Source: an uncultured Lachnospiraceae bacterium
GTDB lineage: Bacteria; Bacillota; Clostridia; Lachnospirales; Lachnospiraceae
Assembly: GCA_900544685.1 (NCBI GenBank)
Contig: UQWA01000018.1
Coordinates: forward strand, 1 to 60,530
Direction of reading: 5' to 3'
Length of the DNA: 60,530 nt
In this document: positions 24,716-33,485 of the stretch, piece by piece
How the letters are laid out: each line of letters opens with the position of its first letter
How positions within the stretch are numbered: position 1 is the first letter of the stretch
Notes under the pieces: model-generated
The model's database searches: none
Told to the model about the DNA's origin: nothing
What the model saw: the letters and a program-made list of their open reading frames with translations, nothing else
Program-made: the position numbers and the translations under genes

Positions 24716-24762
24716 GTAAAATTTTTCGCACAATTCGCCATAAAAGCTGTAAAAACGAAAAC

Positions 24763-24789
24763 GATCCGGCAACAGAGTAATCCCGGATC
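24763..24789 (-). terminator. Terminator after the solute-binding protein gene
   Basis: GATCCGG and CCGGATC arms flank a 13-base loop and, on the minus strand, are followed by GTTTTCGTTTTT. It lies 10 bp past the stop at 24799. Confidence 0.75.
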
Positions 24790-24798
24790 ACTTTCATT

Positions 24799-25575
24799 TT
24801 ATTCAGTTACATCTTCTGTGGAATCTTCTTCTGTCTCTTCTCCCAGATATTTTTCCACAATCTTATCCAGTTCCCCTGTCTCCTTCATAGTTGCCAGTGC
24901 GTCATTGATATCTGTCATCAGTTCCTCATCCGCTGCACATGCCGCAATCACAAAATTCTGGTCATCCGATATCTGATCACAGATATACAGATGTTCCTGT
25001 TTACTGCTAAAATATCTCGCAGCTTTTTCATCCAGAATTAATGCATCAATCTCCCCATTTTCCAATGCATCTACTGCATCACTTTCTTTCTCATATACAA
25101 CAGCTGGATTCTGACTGAGTTCTTCCGCCAGTGCTGCTCCATACAGCGCATCTGTTGCCCCGACTTTTTTTCCTTCCAGTTTTTCTCTTTCAAATTCCGG
25201 ATCTTCTTCTGTCATCACAATGGCATATTGTACATCCATGTAACCGTCTGAAAAAATCAGTGTCTCACTGTCTTCCTCCGGTTTTACAATTCTTCCCATG
25301 GCAATCCGTGTCTTGCCAGATTGTACTGCATCAAATATCGAATCAAAAGACATATTGCAGATCTCCAGTTCCATTCCCAGTTCTTCTGCAATCATTCTCG
25401 CAATCTCCATATCAATACCGACAAGTTCCTGTTTATCACAATACTCATAAGGCGGGAAATCCGCATTTGTTGCCACGCTTAACGTTCCTGTATAAGAAGC
25501 CTGTGTTCCTGCCGGCATTGCCAGTATTGCTATCACACCTGTTATAGTAAGAATCGTTTTATTCTTTTTCTGCAT
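24799..25575 (-). CDS. Polar amino-acid-type solute-binding protein
   Basis: A family-3 periplasmic-binding-type protein of about 258 residues. A signal peptide (MQKKNKTILTITGVIAILAM) ends in TQA-S. The ligand-binding segments include LSVATNADFPPYEYCD, VGIDMEIARMIAEELGM and FDSIFDAVQSGKTRIAMGRI. The late segment is INDALATMKETGELDKIVEK. ATG 25575 follows AGGAGG; the first 17 bases overlap the YfhO-type gene. No lipobox cysteine is visible, unusual for a Gram-positive binding protein. No permease or ATPase lies nearby, so it may serve an orphan transporter or signal. Confidence 0.85.
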   Translation of the reverse strand: MQKKNKTILTITGVIAILAMPAGTQASYTGTLSVATNADFPPYEYCDKQELVGIDMEIARMIAEELGMELEICNMSFDSIFDAVQSGKTRIAMGRIVKPEEDSETLIFSDGYMDVQYAIVMTEEDPEFEREKLEGKKVGATDALYGAALAEELSQNPAVVYEKESDAVDALENGEIDALILDEKAARYFSSKQEHLYICDQISDDQNFVIAACAADEELMTDINDALATMKETGELDKIVEKYLGEETEEDSTEDVTE

Positions 25576-28273
25576 GACTTCTTTTCCTCCTAATAAACAG
25601 CGCTGCTGCAAAGATTCCAAGAGATATCACGGAAATTACAATGCTGATCCTGATCCCCGGCATCTCATACCGCAGTTCCACAGTATGCATTCCTGATGTA
25701 ATGTCCAAGCCAATATACATAATATTAACTTTTCGGATCGGCACTTTTTCTCCGTCCACATACGCATTCCATCCATTCTGATATGGGATACTCAGAACCA
25801 GAAGCTGATCTTTCTTTGCATCAACAGTCCCTGATACAGAATTCAGTTCCTCCTTTACATTCTGAAGAGATACTGCCCTTCTCTGCTGTACATATTCATC
25901 CAGCTTCTCCATCGGCTGGCAATATACTGAAATATCATCCACCGTCATGGTACACTTTTTGTTAAATCGTATCGTACAAAAAGTTTTTCCCTTATCAGAA
26001 TAGCCCAGATTAAAGAGATAATCTTCCTGTCTGGTATTGTAGGCATTATAATCCCCATGATAACAGTAGGAAATATCATAGCTTCCGTCATCTGAATCAA
26101 AATCGAACCATACTTTGCCTGCACTCTTCATACTCAGAGATTCCAGATTGATATACGTTTCTGCCTGATCCAATCCGTCAAACCAGATGGTCAATTCTGC
26201 ATTTTTCTTCTTCACCTGAATCTCTTTTCCATCAAAAGTAATACCGTCACTGCATTCTATCTTCTGTACCGGTACTTTCTGTCCCGATATGGTAAGTTCG
26301 CTGACATCTGCTGCACGGCTCTGATCCTGTTCCGTCAGATCATCTACTACAGCTGCCTGAAGCATAGCTTCCTGCCTCTTTGCTGTATCCAATTGTTCCA
26401 GATCTTCCCGTGATATCACTTTTTCATATCCATACCCAAGCGACAGTACATTCCGGTTCTCATAAATAGTATAATATCTATCATTCCGCAGCACATCTTT
26501 TACTTTCTCATATCCATACGGGATCTCACTGGCAGAATCGTTTTCCGGGACCTGATATTTGATACAGGCAAGTGTATCCAGAAATCCTCTTGCATCAAAT
26601 CCCCTAACCCGGACCAAACTCCAGGAAGACAGTCCCATTTCACGATAGAAGTCAATCATTGATTTTGCCAGTGTACTGGAATAATAAACGACTCCTTTGT
26701 ACCCCAGCATCATGGAAGCTCCTTGCACATCAGACTGGCTCTTTCTGGAATAAGATCTGTAAAACCCTGTATCATCCACTTCGTCCAGTACCTGAAGCGG
26801 CGTATCCGTTGCCTTTTCTACCACTTTTCCTCTGTCTGTAAATTCGTATGCCATCCCGTCAAAATAGCCACAGAAACGATACACCCCGCTTACCCACAGA
26901 GAGAGTATCACAATCACAGGAATTACGCTGCTTCTGATCCAGTCAGGAAGTCTCTTCCGTAAATTCAATACCAGAAGGATTCCCCAGTTTCCCAGAAGTC
27001 CCACACCTGCCACTACAACTGAAAGCTTATACTTCTGATGCAGCAGCATCCTGCCGATTCCCAGATAGAGATAAGGGAGCATAAACAGCAGACTGATTAT
27101 CAGTTCTTTTTTTGAAAGTTTTCGCAGTTCTGCCGACATCTTCGCTATAATTACCGCAATCAGCATAGCATATGCATAACACCACCGGTTATTCAGTGCC
27201 CCGAAGCCACTGAATACAAATCCAAACACCGGAATCAGACAAAATACCGTTCCTGTCACAAATGCCGCTTTCAGTGTTTTATTTCCCTTGCGCAAAAACA
27301 AAACTTCCACACAGATATATGACAGAGGAATAAATCCCAGCCACAACCATCTTCCAGGTGATATAGAGGTGGAAAGAAAACTCTGATAAAAATTCTCAAT
27401 CCAGCCACTTCCATAATTCCATAAAGGCACCCTCTGCTCTACCGTCACTCCAGAACGCGAAGAAGTCAGGTAATCTGCAAAGGTATTAAAAAATGTAATA
27501 TTGGCAATTCCAATTCCAAGAAGATAAGAACAGATAATCGTCCTCATCCGAAGCAAGAATTCCCGCACACTTTTTTTTTCCTCTCCACAGAAAAACCGGA
27601 TAAGAAAATATACTCCCATCAGAAGAGTACTCATATAAGTAAAGTAATATCCACACCAGAGACTGACTGCCACGAAAACAGTACACAGATACCAGCGCTT
27701 CTTTCGATAAATCTCTTCCATTGCAAGAAGTAGCATTGGAAAGGTGATCATCGGTATAATAAAATGACTGTGTCGCATACCTGCAAACAACCCATAACCG
27801 GAAAACACATAAACAAGACTTCCTGTCAGGCACTGCCATCTGTCATATCGGAAATATTTTAAAAATACAGTCAGACTCAACCCTGCAAGATAAAACCTCA
27901 ATACAATCAGAAATCCATAGGCAAATTCGATCTGGCTCTCATCAAATAACAGGTACAGCCAGTACAATGGCTCCATATGCAATGGCACAGAATCTCCCAT
28001 TCCAATACAGAAATCATACATCCGAAATGCCTGCTCCCCGTTCAGAAGCCGGTGCAGCATCTCCTTCGTCCATGTGATAAAGTAAGAAGCCTTCGGTATG
28101 TATTGAGAAGAAGTATCTGTCGTCCAACAGAAACTCTTCTGATTCTTTATGAACCACACAAAAACACCTGCCGAAACAAGTGCAAACAGCAGTGTATACC
28201 ATCCGACATATTCTGCTATATCTTTCATTACAATTCTTCTCTGCTGTTTTTTCTGTTCCTTTTTCTCTGTCAT
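25559..28273 (-). CDS. YfhO-family membrane protein (putative GT-C glycosyltransferase)
   Basis: This 904-residue protein starts with a cytoplasmic N-terminus and one helix, followed by about 11-12 more helices to residue 470. They include DFCIGMGDSVPLHMEPLYWL, an acidic loop of the GT-C type. A large extracellular domain of about 390 residues and a final helix (IRISIVISVISLGIFAAALF) follow, ending in basic RRKRSHAEKE. This is the YfhO layout; family members are linked to glycosylation of teichoic acids or lipoteichoic acid. The substrate here is unknown. A perfect promoter lies upstream and the 3' end overlaps the solute-binding protein gene. Confidence 0.85.
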   Translation of the reverse strand: MTEKKEQKKQQRRIVMKDIAEYVGWYTLLFALVSAGVFVWFIKNQKSFCWTTDTSSQYIPKASYFITWTKEMLHRLLNGEQAFRMYDFCIGMGDSVPLHMEPLYWLYLLFDESQIEFAYGFLIVLRFYLAGLSLTVFLKYFRYDRWQCLTGSLVYVFSGYGLFAGMRHSHFIIPMITFPMLLLAMEEIYRKKRWYLCTVFVAVSLWCGYYFTYMSTLLMGVYFLIRFFCGEEKKSVREFLLRMRTIICSYLLGIGIANITFFNTFADYLTSSRSGVTVEQRVPLWNYGSGWIENFYQSFLSTSISPGRWLWLGFIPLSYICVEVLFLRKGNKTLKAAFVTGTVFCLIPVFGFVFSGFGALNNRWCYAYAMLIAVIIAKMSAELRKLSKKELIISLLFMLPYLYLGIGRMLLHQKYKLSVVVAGVGLLGNWGILLVLNLRKRLPDWIRSSVIPVIVILSLWVSGVYRFCGYFDGMAYEFTDRGKVVEKATDTPLQVLDEVDDTGFYRSYSRKSQSDVQGASMMLGYKGVVYYSSTLAKSMIDFYREMGLSSWSLVRVRGFDARGFLDTLACIKYQVPENDSASEIPYGYEKVKDVLRNDRYYTIYENRNVLSLGYGYEKVISREDLEQLDTAKRQEAMLQAAVVDDLTEQDQSRAADVSELTISGQKVPVQKIECSDGITFDGKEIQVKKKNAELTIWFDGLDQAETYINLESLSMKSAGKVWFDFDSDDGSYDISYCYHGDYNAYNTRQEDYLFNLGYSDKGKTFCTIRFNKKCTMTVDDISVYCQPMEKLDEYVQQRRAVSLQNVKEELNSVSGTVDAKKDQLLVLSIPYQNGWNAYVDGEKVPIRKVNIMYIGLDITSGMHTVELRYEMPGIRISIVISVISLGIFAAALFIRRKRSHAEKE

Positions 28274-28305
28274 AAATCTTCCTTTATTTATATTTATTTA
28301 TTCAA

Positions 28306-28334
28306 ATTATATGAGAAAAAAAAAAGTGTGTCAA
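28306..28334 (-). promoter_or_regulatory. Consensus promoter of the YfhO-type gene
   Basis: On the minus strand TTGACA, exactly 17 bp, TATAAT, about 33 bp before the gene start. It faces away from the plus-strand promoter at 28361-28389; the two -35 boxes are 26 bp apart. Confidence 0.85.
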
Positions 28335-28360
28335 GGCAGGGGCTTTGTTTACTTTTGCGT

Positions 28361-28389
28361 TTGACATCTTTTTCCACTATCTGTATAAT
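28361..28389 (+). promoter_or_regulatory. Consensus promoter of the L,D-transpeptidase gene
   Basis: TTGACA (28361-28366), a 17-bp spacer and TATAAT (28384-28389), 47 bp before the start codon. It should be a strong vegetative promoter. Confidence 0.85.
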
Positions 28390-28435
28390 AATATATATAT
28401 ATTTTGATATCATTTTTTTAAAGAAAGGGAACAAC

Positions 28436-29725
28436 ATGAAACACTATTTTAAACGGGTTTTTCCGCTTCTTTGTCTTCTCCTGATTCTCTGCTGTTCATG
28501 TGTAACAGCAGCGTCCGTTCCTGCCAAAGTAAACGGATTAAAGGCCACCACAAAAGAAGCAACCATTCGACTTACCTGGAACAAAGCATCAAACGCATCC
28601 AGATATGCCATTTATCGTGTTAATAAGAGTAATTCTAAGGCAGTTTTAGTCAAAAAGACTTCCTCTACTTCTTATCGCACAAGCGGTGTGATTGGAATTA
28701 CTTATTATTACAAAGTGTGTGCTCTGAATGCCTCTAATGAAAGCGGTGAGTTTTCCTCCATCGTAAAGGTAACTCCAAAAGCTGCCAAACCAGCTACTCC
28801 AAAATCTTTTGAAGTAGCATCCAGAGGTGATAAATCCCTTACATTTAAGTGGAAAAAAGTAAGTGGCAAGGCAAATGGCTATGTTATTGAACGCTATAAT
28901 CAAACTACGAATACTTATGAAACAGTAAAAACGATCTCTTCCAGATCAACAACACAGACTACGGTTTCCAATTTAAAAGCAGATACCACATATAAGTTCC
29001 GGATCAGAAGCTTTCGTACTGTTTCTAAACAAAAAGTATACAGTAATCCTTCATCCGCTCTCTCTGCAAAGGCTGTAGCAATTAACGATGAAGTAAAATC
29101 TATTCGCAAACCTTATTATATAACCAAAGTAAAAGGTTCTGTGACTGCTACTGCTACTTCAGACGGCCGTAAAATTTCACTGAAAAAAGGGGCACGTGTC
29201 TTAACAACCGCTAAAAATGGCCGTTATGTAAGTGGTTATACCAGCACAGGCATTCATGTAAGAATCAGACGTTCCTCTCTGAAATATACCGGACTTGATT
29301 CTACTACAGATTACAGCAAACAGACAAAAGAACAGTTTGTTAATTTAAGAGGTATCTCCAGCAGAACGAATCGTCTGATCTGGGTTTCCCAGCGTACATA
29401 TACCACAAACATTTTCCAGGGTTCTGCCGGAAAATGGAAATTAATCAAGAGTTATAAATGTATTATCGGAAGATGGCAGAATCGTACCTCTCAGGGCGTA
29501 CATCGAATTCTGAAAAAGGTATATTACGGAAGTTATGGTGCTCCTCAGCTTATCTTTACGGTTGGTAATGGAACAATGAGTTATCCAAACGGCTGCTCTT
29601 TCCATCACTATGTTGACCGCAACCGTACCGGTGCCAAATCTCATGGCTGTGTCCGTATGAGCCGAAGCGCTTTGACTTACCTGTATAACACCTGCCCAAC
29701 AAGAACTACCGTATTTGTATACTAA
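28436..29725 (+). CDS. Secreted Fn3-domain L,D-transpeptidase (YkuD family)
   Basis: A 429-residue exported protein. The signal peptide has the core FPLLCLLLILCCSCVTAAS. Two fibronectin-III-like domains follow (about 28-110 and 115-205), with VNGLKATTKEATIRLTWNKA and a YYKVCALNASNESGEFS strand pair typical of Fn3. A basic linker comes next. The C-terminal 130 residues are a YkuD catalytic domain with HHYVDRNRTGAKSHGCVRMS, including the SHGCxR motif with the nucleophilic Cys. It probably crosslinks or modifies peptidoglycan at the cell surface. ATG 28436 follows AAGGGAAC; the frame is open further upstream but that is antisense to the YfhO-type gene. The domain order (Fn3 before YkuD) is not the common LysM-YkuD layout. 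Confidence 0.88.
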   Translation: MKHYFKRVFPLLCLLLILCCSCVTAASVPAKVNGLKATTKEATIRLTWNKASNASRYAIYRVNKSNSKAVLVKKTSSTSYRTSGVIGITYYYKVCALNASNESGEFSSIVKVTPKAAKPATPKSFEVASRGDKSLTFKWKKVSGKANGYVIERYNQTTNTYETVKTISSRSTTQTTVSNLKADTTYKFRIRSFRTVSKQKVYSNPSSALSAKAVAINDEVKSIRKPYYITKVKGSVTATATSDGRKISLKKGARVLTTAKNGRYVSGYTSTGIHVRIRRSSLKYTGLDSTTDYSKQTKEQFVNLRGISSRTNRLIWVSQRTYTTNIFQGSAGKWKLIKSYKCIIGRWQNRTSQGVHRILKKVYYGSYGAPQLIFTVGNGTMSYPNGCSFHHYVDRNRTGAKSHGCVRMSRSALTYLYNTCPTRTTVFVY

Positions 29726-29745
29726 GCTTCACTGATATGGTTATT

Positions 29746-29780
29746 AAAATAGCTGTCGCACGATCGCGGCAGCTATTTTT
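29746..29780. terminator. Bidirectional terminator between the transpeptidase and ppk
   Basis: AAAATAGCTGTCGC and GCGGCAGCTATTTT pair over 14 positions, with T runs on both strands. It serves the converging plus-strand transpeptidase gene and the minus-strand folC2-pheA-ppk operon. Confidence 0.85.
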
Positions 29781-29809
29781 GACATTATATACTTTTTGTA
29801 AAATCTTCT

Positions 29810-31939
29810 CTATTTCTCTTCAACAGACTCTTCCGGTATGAATACCCTGTCTTTTCCCGGATTCTTTGATACTTTTGCCCTCTGTATTGCCTCCTGACAG
29901 AAATACTCCTGGGCGCAGAGACGCTTCTTTCCTCTTCTGTTTACCTTCACGTAACTTCCGTCCGGCTGAAGAATATGAGATTTTACATTATCATCCAGCT
30001 GAATCTGCAAAATATGTCTCAGTTCTGTTTTCAGCTTCTCATCTTCCACAGGGAAAAGAATCTCCACACGTTTATCCAGATTACGCGGCATCCAGTCAGC
30101 GCTTCCCATATAGTATTCTTCCATCCCATTATTGCGGAAACAAAAAATTCTGGCATGTTCCAGGAAGTTACCTACAATGGAATGCACCGTGATATTCTCG
30201 CTGATTCCCGGAATACCGGTTTTCAGACAGCAAATACCTCTCACAATCAGTTCAATCTTCACCCCTGCTGCAGATGCCTCATAAAGCAGTGCAATAATAT
30301 CCCTGTCACAGAGTGAATTCATCTTGGCAATAATATGGGCTTCCTTTCCATTTCTGGCATGTTCCGTTTCTCTTTGGATCAATTCTGCAAAACGATTCCT
30401 CAGCCATAACGGTGCAAGAGAAAGTTTGTTCCAGTTCTTCGGTTCTGAATAGCCAGACAACATATTAAATACTGCCGTGGCATCTTCTCCGATCGGTTCT
30501 GCACAAGTCAGCAGTCCACAGTCTGTATATAATTTTGCAGTAGAATCGTTATAATTTCCGGTTCCCAGATGCACATATCTGCGGATTCCGTCTACTTCTC
30601 TTCGAACCACCAGCGTGATCTTGCTGTGAGTCTTCAGCCCCAACAGACCATAGATTACATGACAGCCTGCCTTCTCCAGCATCTTCGCCCACACAATATT
30701 GTTTTCTTCATCAAAACGTGCCTTTAATTCTACCAGTACTGATACCTGTTTGCCATTCTCTGCTGCCTGTGCCAGTGCTGCTATAATCGGTGAATTGCCG
30801 CTGACACGGTAAAGTGTCTGCTTAATTGCCAGCACATCTGGATCTTTGGCTGCCTGTTTTACAAAATTTACCACTGGGTCGAAAGTCATATACGGATGGT
30901 GCAGAAGAATATCCTGCTTACGGATTGCTTCAAAAATATCATCTTCATCCATCAGCGCCGGTACTGGCTGTGGAATATACTTTTTCTCTTTGTATTTCTC
31001 AAATCCGTCGATTCCATATATCTTCATCAGAAACGTCAGATCCAGTGGACCATTGATCAGGAAAACAGCATCATTTTTAATGTCAAATTCCTTTTTCAGA
31101 ATCTTCAGGAGCTGCTTCTCCATGCCTTCTTCCACTTCCAGGCGAATAACTTCACCCCACTGTCTTTTTTTCAGCTGTTTCTGAATCTCTTTTAAGAGAT
31201 CTGCTGCTTCATCCTCTTCAATAGTAAGATCAGCATTTCTCATAATCCGGTAAGGATGGGCGCATACCACATCATAATTCAGAAACAGTTTTCCGATATT
31301 GCGCTCGATGATCTGCTCCAGATGTATCACTGCCCTGACGTTCTCTTTTCCGGACGGGATCTCCACAATACGAGATAATACCGATGGTACCTGTACCGTA
31401 GCAAACTGTGGTTCCTCATTACTTCCTTTCTTGGAAATCAATGCACCAATATTCAGTGTCTTATTGCGGATCAGGGGAAACGGTCTGGAAGAATCCATGG
31501 CCATAGGTGTCAGAACCGGATACACATTCTCATCAAAATACCGGTCTACATACTTTTTCTGTTCCTCAGTAAGATCTTCGTGGGCTGCCAGAATCTCCAG
31601 TCCATTCTGTTTTAACATTGGTACCAGAGAACGCTCATAAATCGAATACTGTACATCTGCCATATCATGTACCCGTTTCAGAATCAGATCAATCTGTTCC
31701 TGGGCCGTCATTCCGGCAATATCTTTCTTGGTATAGCCTGCATGCACCATGTCCTTCAGAGATGCCACACGGATCATAAAGAACTCATCCAGATTGGAAG
31801 CAGTAATGCTCAGAAACTTTAGGCGCTCAAATAACGGAATGTTCCTATCCCGCGCCTCACTGAGTACCCGCTCATTAAAACTGATCCAGCTATCCTCCCT
31901 GTTTCTGTAATATTCCGGTTTGTAAAACTCTGTGTTCAC
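29810..31939 (-). CDS. ppk: Polyphosphate kinase 1
   Basis: A 709-residue PPK1 that makes polyphosphate from ATP. The N domain has FYRNRE-like YRNREDSWISFNERVLSEA and LSITASNLDEFFMIRVASL. The catalytic part has LKTHSKITLVVRRE with the autophosphorylated His, HLGTGNYNDSTAKLYTDCGL, and GSADWMPRNLDKRVEILFPV near the end. Usual PPK1 length is about 690-720. It follows ppx by 12 bases, so synthesis and breakdown enzymes are cotranscribed. A bidirectional terminator follows. Confidence 0.95.
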   Translation of the reverse strand: MNTEFYKPEYYRNREDSWISFNERVLSEARDRNIPLFERLKFLSITASNLDEFFMIRVASLKDMVHAGYTKKDIAGMTAQEQIDLILKRVHDMADVQYSIYERSLVPMLKQNGLEILAAHEDLTEEQKKYVDRYFDENVYPVLTPMAMDSSRPFPLIRNKTLNIGALISKKGSNEEPQFATVQVPSVLSRIVEIPSGKENVRAVIHLEQIIERNIGKLFLNYDVVCAHPYRIMRNADLTIEEDEAADLLKEIQKQLKKRQWGEVIRLEVEEGMEKQLLKILKKEFDIKNDAVFLINGPLDLTFLMKIYGIDGFEKYKEKKYIPQPVPALMDEDDIFEAIRKQDILLHHPYMTFDPVVNFVKQAAKDPDVLAIKQTLYRVSGNSPIIAALAQAAENGKQVSVLVELKARFDEENNIVWAKMLEKAGCHVIYGLLGLKTHSKITLVVRREVDGIRRYVHLGTGNYNDSTAKLYTDCGLLTCAEPIGEDATAVFNMLSGYSEPKNWNKLSLAPLWLRNRFAELIQRETEHARNGKEAHIIAKMNSLCDRDIIALLYEASAAGVKIELIVRGICCLKTGIPGISENITVHSIVGNFLEHARIFCFRNNGMEEYYMGSADWMPRNLDKRVEILFPVEDEKLKTELRHILQIQLDDNVKSHILQPDGSYVKVNRRGKKRLCAQEYFCQEAIQRAKVSKNPGKDRVFIPEESVEEK

Positions 31940-31951
31940 GCTGCTTCCCTC

Positions 31952-33466
31952 CTATAGATTTCTTTTCTTACGAATCAACGGCCGTACATGGAATACTTCT
32001 TCAAAATAGTCTGCCTTGGGTGGAAACAGCCCTTTCTCCAGGGTAATGTCTTCACTGGTATCTACTACAATCTCAAGCTGGGCATCTTTTAATGTCAGAC
32101 GCACCTGTTCAAATTTCTGCTTATGACTGCGATCCAGTGCATTGGCAACCCGCAGGATTGCCACCAGCTTCACAATTATCAGATAATCCTCCTGTCTGAG
32201 CTGCTGTTCCAACACATCTTCCAGTGTAAAATCCATGGTATTATATCTGACTACGTTCGCAATGATTCTTCTCTCGGCAGCAGACAGACCGATGATTTCC
32301 GTTGCCATAATAATACTGTAAGAACACTGGGCCGCATCCGATAGATTAATATATTTGCCACATCCGTGCAAAATGACTGCAATCTGCAAAAGCAGCCGTT
32401 CCCTCTCTCCAAGACCTGATATTTTCCTCATCTTGTCAAAGATCGGGAGTGCCAGGTTTTCCAGATTCCGGATATGTCCCTTGTTTCCCTGATATCGTTT
32501 GGCAATAATCCTCGCCGCCGCAATAATATCGGCACTAAACTGGTGCTCCGGTCTGATGTAACGCATCTTCTGCGCATAATCATAGGCAATTCCGTCACTT
32601 AAGGAAGTTCCTGGCAGATAAATTGCCTCTGCTTCCAGTTCCTCTATGATCCGTTTATAGATGGTCACGGAAGGAAGAATCAGAGATGCACTCTCCGATG
32701 GAATCCCATATTCCTTGGCAATCTCTTCCGGATGCTTATAGATAATGCCCTCGTACATTTTCTGGAACTCACTGGCTGTTACCTGATTCTTTTTCAGCAG
32801 TTCCAGAATATAATCTCCGGTAATAATCAGATACTTAATGTTCCGGTCCTTCAGATACATCTTCTTAAAACTTTCCAGATCGTTATTAATCAGTTCTTCC
32901 ACCATCTCTTCGGTGTGAAGTGTTTCTCTGGAAAAATCTGCCACTTTCTCACGAATACGCAAGTTACCGATACGGATGTTCTGTGTGGTAACCAGTTTGT
33001 CATTATCAAACAGGCAGACCTGCACACTTCCGCCTCCCACTTCCACAATTGCGGTTCCCTTCTGGATAATCTTATAAAAATCCTTTTCTCCAAAGGCAAT
33101 GGATTTATAATCCAAAAATCTCTGCTCTGAATTGTCCAGGATTTCAATATGAATACCTGTCATATGTTCCACATATTCTACAATTAAAAGATGATTCTTT
33201 GCTTCTCTGACTGCACTGGTAGCACATGCACGATAAGCCTTCACCTTATAACCGTTCATAATCTTGACGAAATCATTTAGGACCTTGCAAAGCTCCTCGA
33301 TCTTTGCCACGCCGATTTTTCCGGTGGTATAAGTATCCTTTCCCAGTTCAATCCGGTACCTGATATGATCAATTTCCCGGAATTCCTTTCTTGTCACATA
33401 CTGAAAAATCTTCATTTCTACATCGTAAGATCCCACATTAATTGCGGCAAATAGTGTGACAGCCAT
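31952..33466 (-). CDS. ppx: Exopolyphosphatase, Ppx/GppA family
   Basis: This 504-residue protein has the actin-like phosphatase core: FAAINVGSYDVEMKIF, YRACATSAVREAKN, AIVEVGGGSVQVCLFDN, and the helical C-terminal HD-like part with ILHGCGKYINLSDAAQCSY. Ppx removes terminal phosphates from polyphosphate; GppA members use pppGpp, and the sequence alone does not separate these. Being next to ppk favours polyphosphate. NVGS at the start replaces the more usual DIGS/DxGS, so one acidic residue of the first motif is changed. Confidence 0.9.
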   Translation of the reverse strand: MAVTLFAAINVGSYDVEMKIFQYVTRKEFREIDHIRYRIELGKDTYTTGKIGVAKIEELCKVLNDFVKIMNGYKVKAYRACATSAVREAKNHLLIVEYVEHMTGIHIEILDNSEQRFLDYKSIAFGEKDFYKIIQKGTAIVEVGGGSVQVCLFDNDKLVTTQNIRIGNLRIREKVADFSRETLHTEEMVEELINNDLESFKKMYLKDRNIKYLIITGDYILELLKKNQVTASEFQKMYEGIIYKHPEEIAKEYGIPSESASLILPSVTIYKRIIEELEAEAIYLPGTSLSDGIAYDYAQKMRYIRPEHQFSADIIAAARIIAKRYQGNKGHIRNLENLALPIFDKMRKISGLGERERLLLQIAVILHGCGKYINLSDAAQCSYSIIMATEIIGLSAAERRIIANVVRYNTMDFTLEDVLEQQLRQEDYLIIVKLVAILRVANALDRSHKQKFEQVRLTLKDAQLEIVVDTSEDITLEKGLFPPKADYFEEVFHVRPLIRKKRNL

Positions 33467-33485
33467 CTCTTTTTCTCCTTCTTGA

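Noticed and set aside
27977..28435. Upstream extension of the L,D-transpeptidase frame
   Set aside because: It is antisense to the YfhO-type gene and both divergent promoters; the ATG at 28436 is followed by a clear signal peptide.
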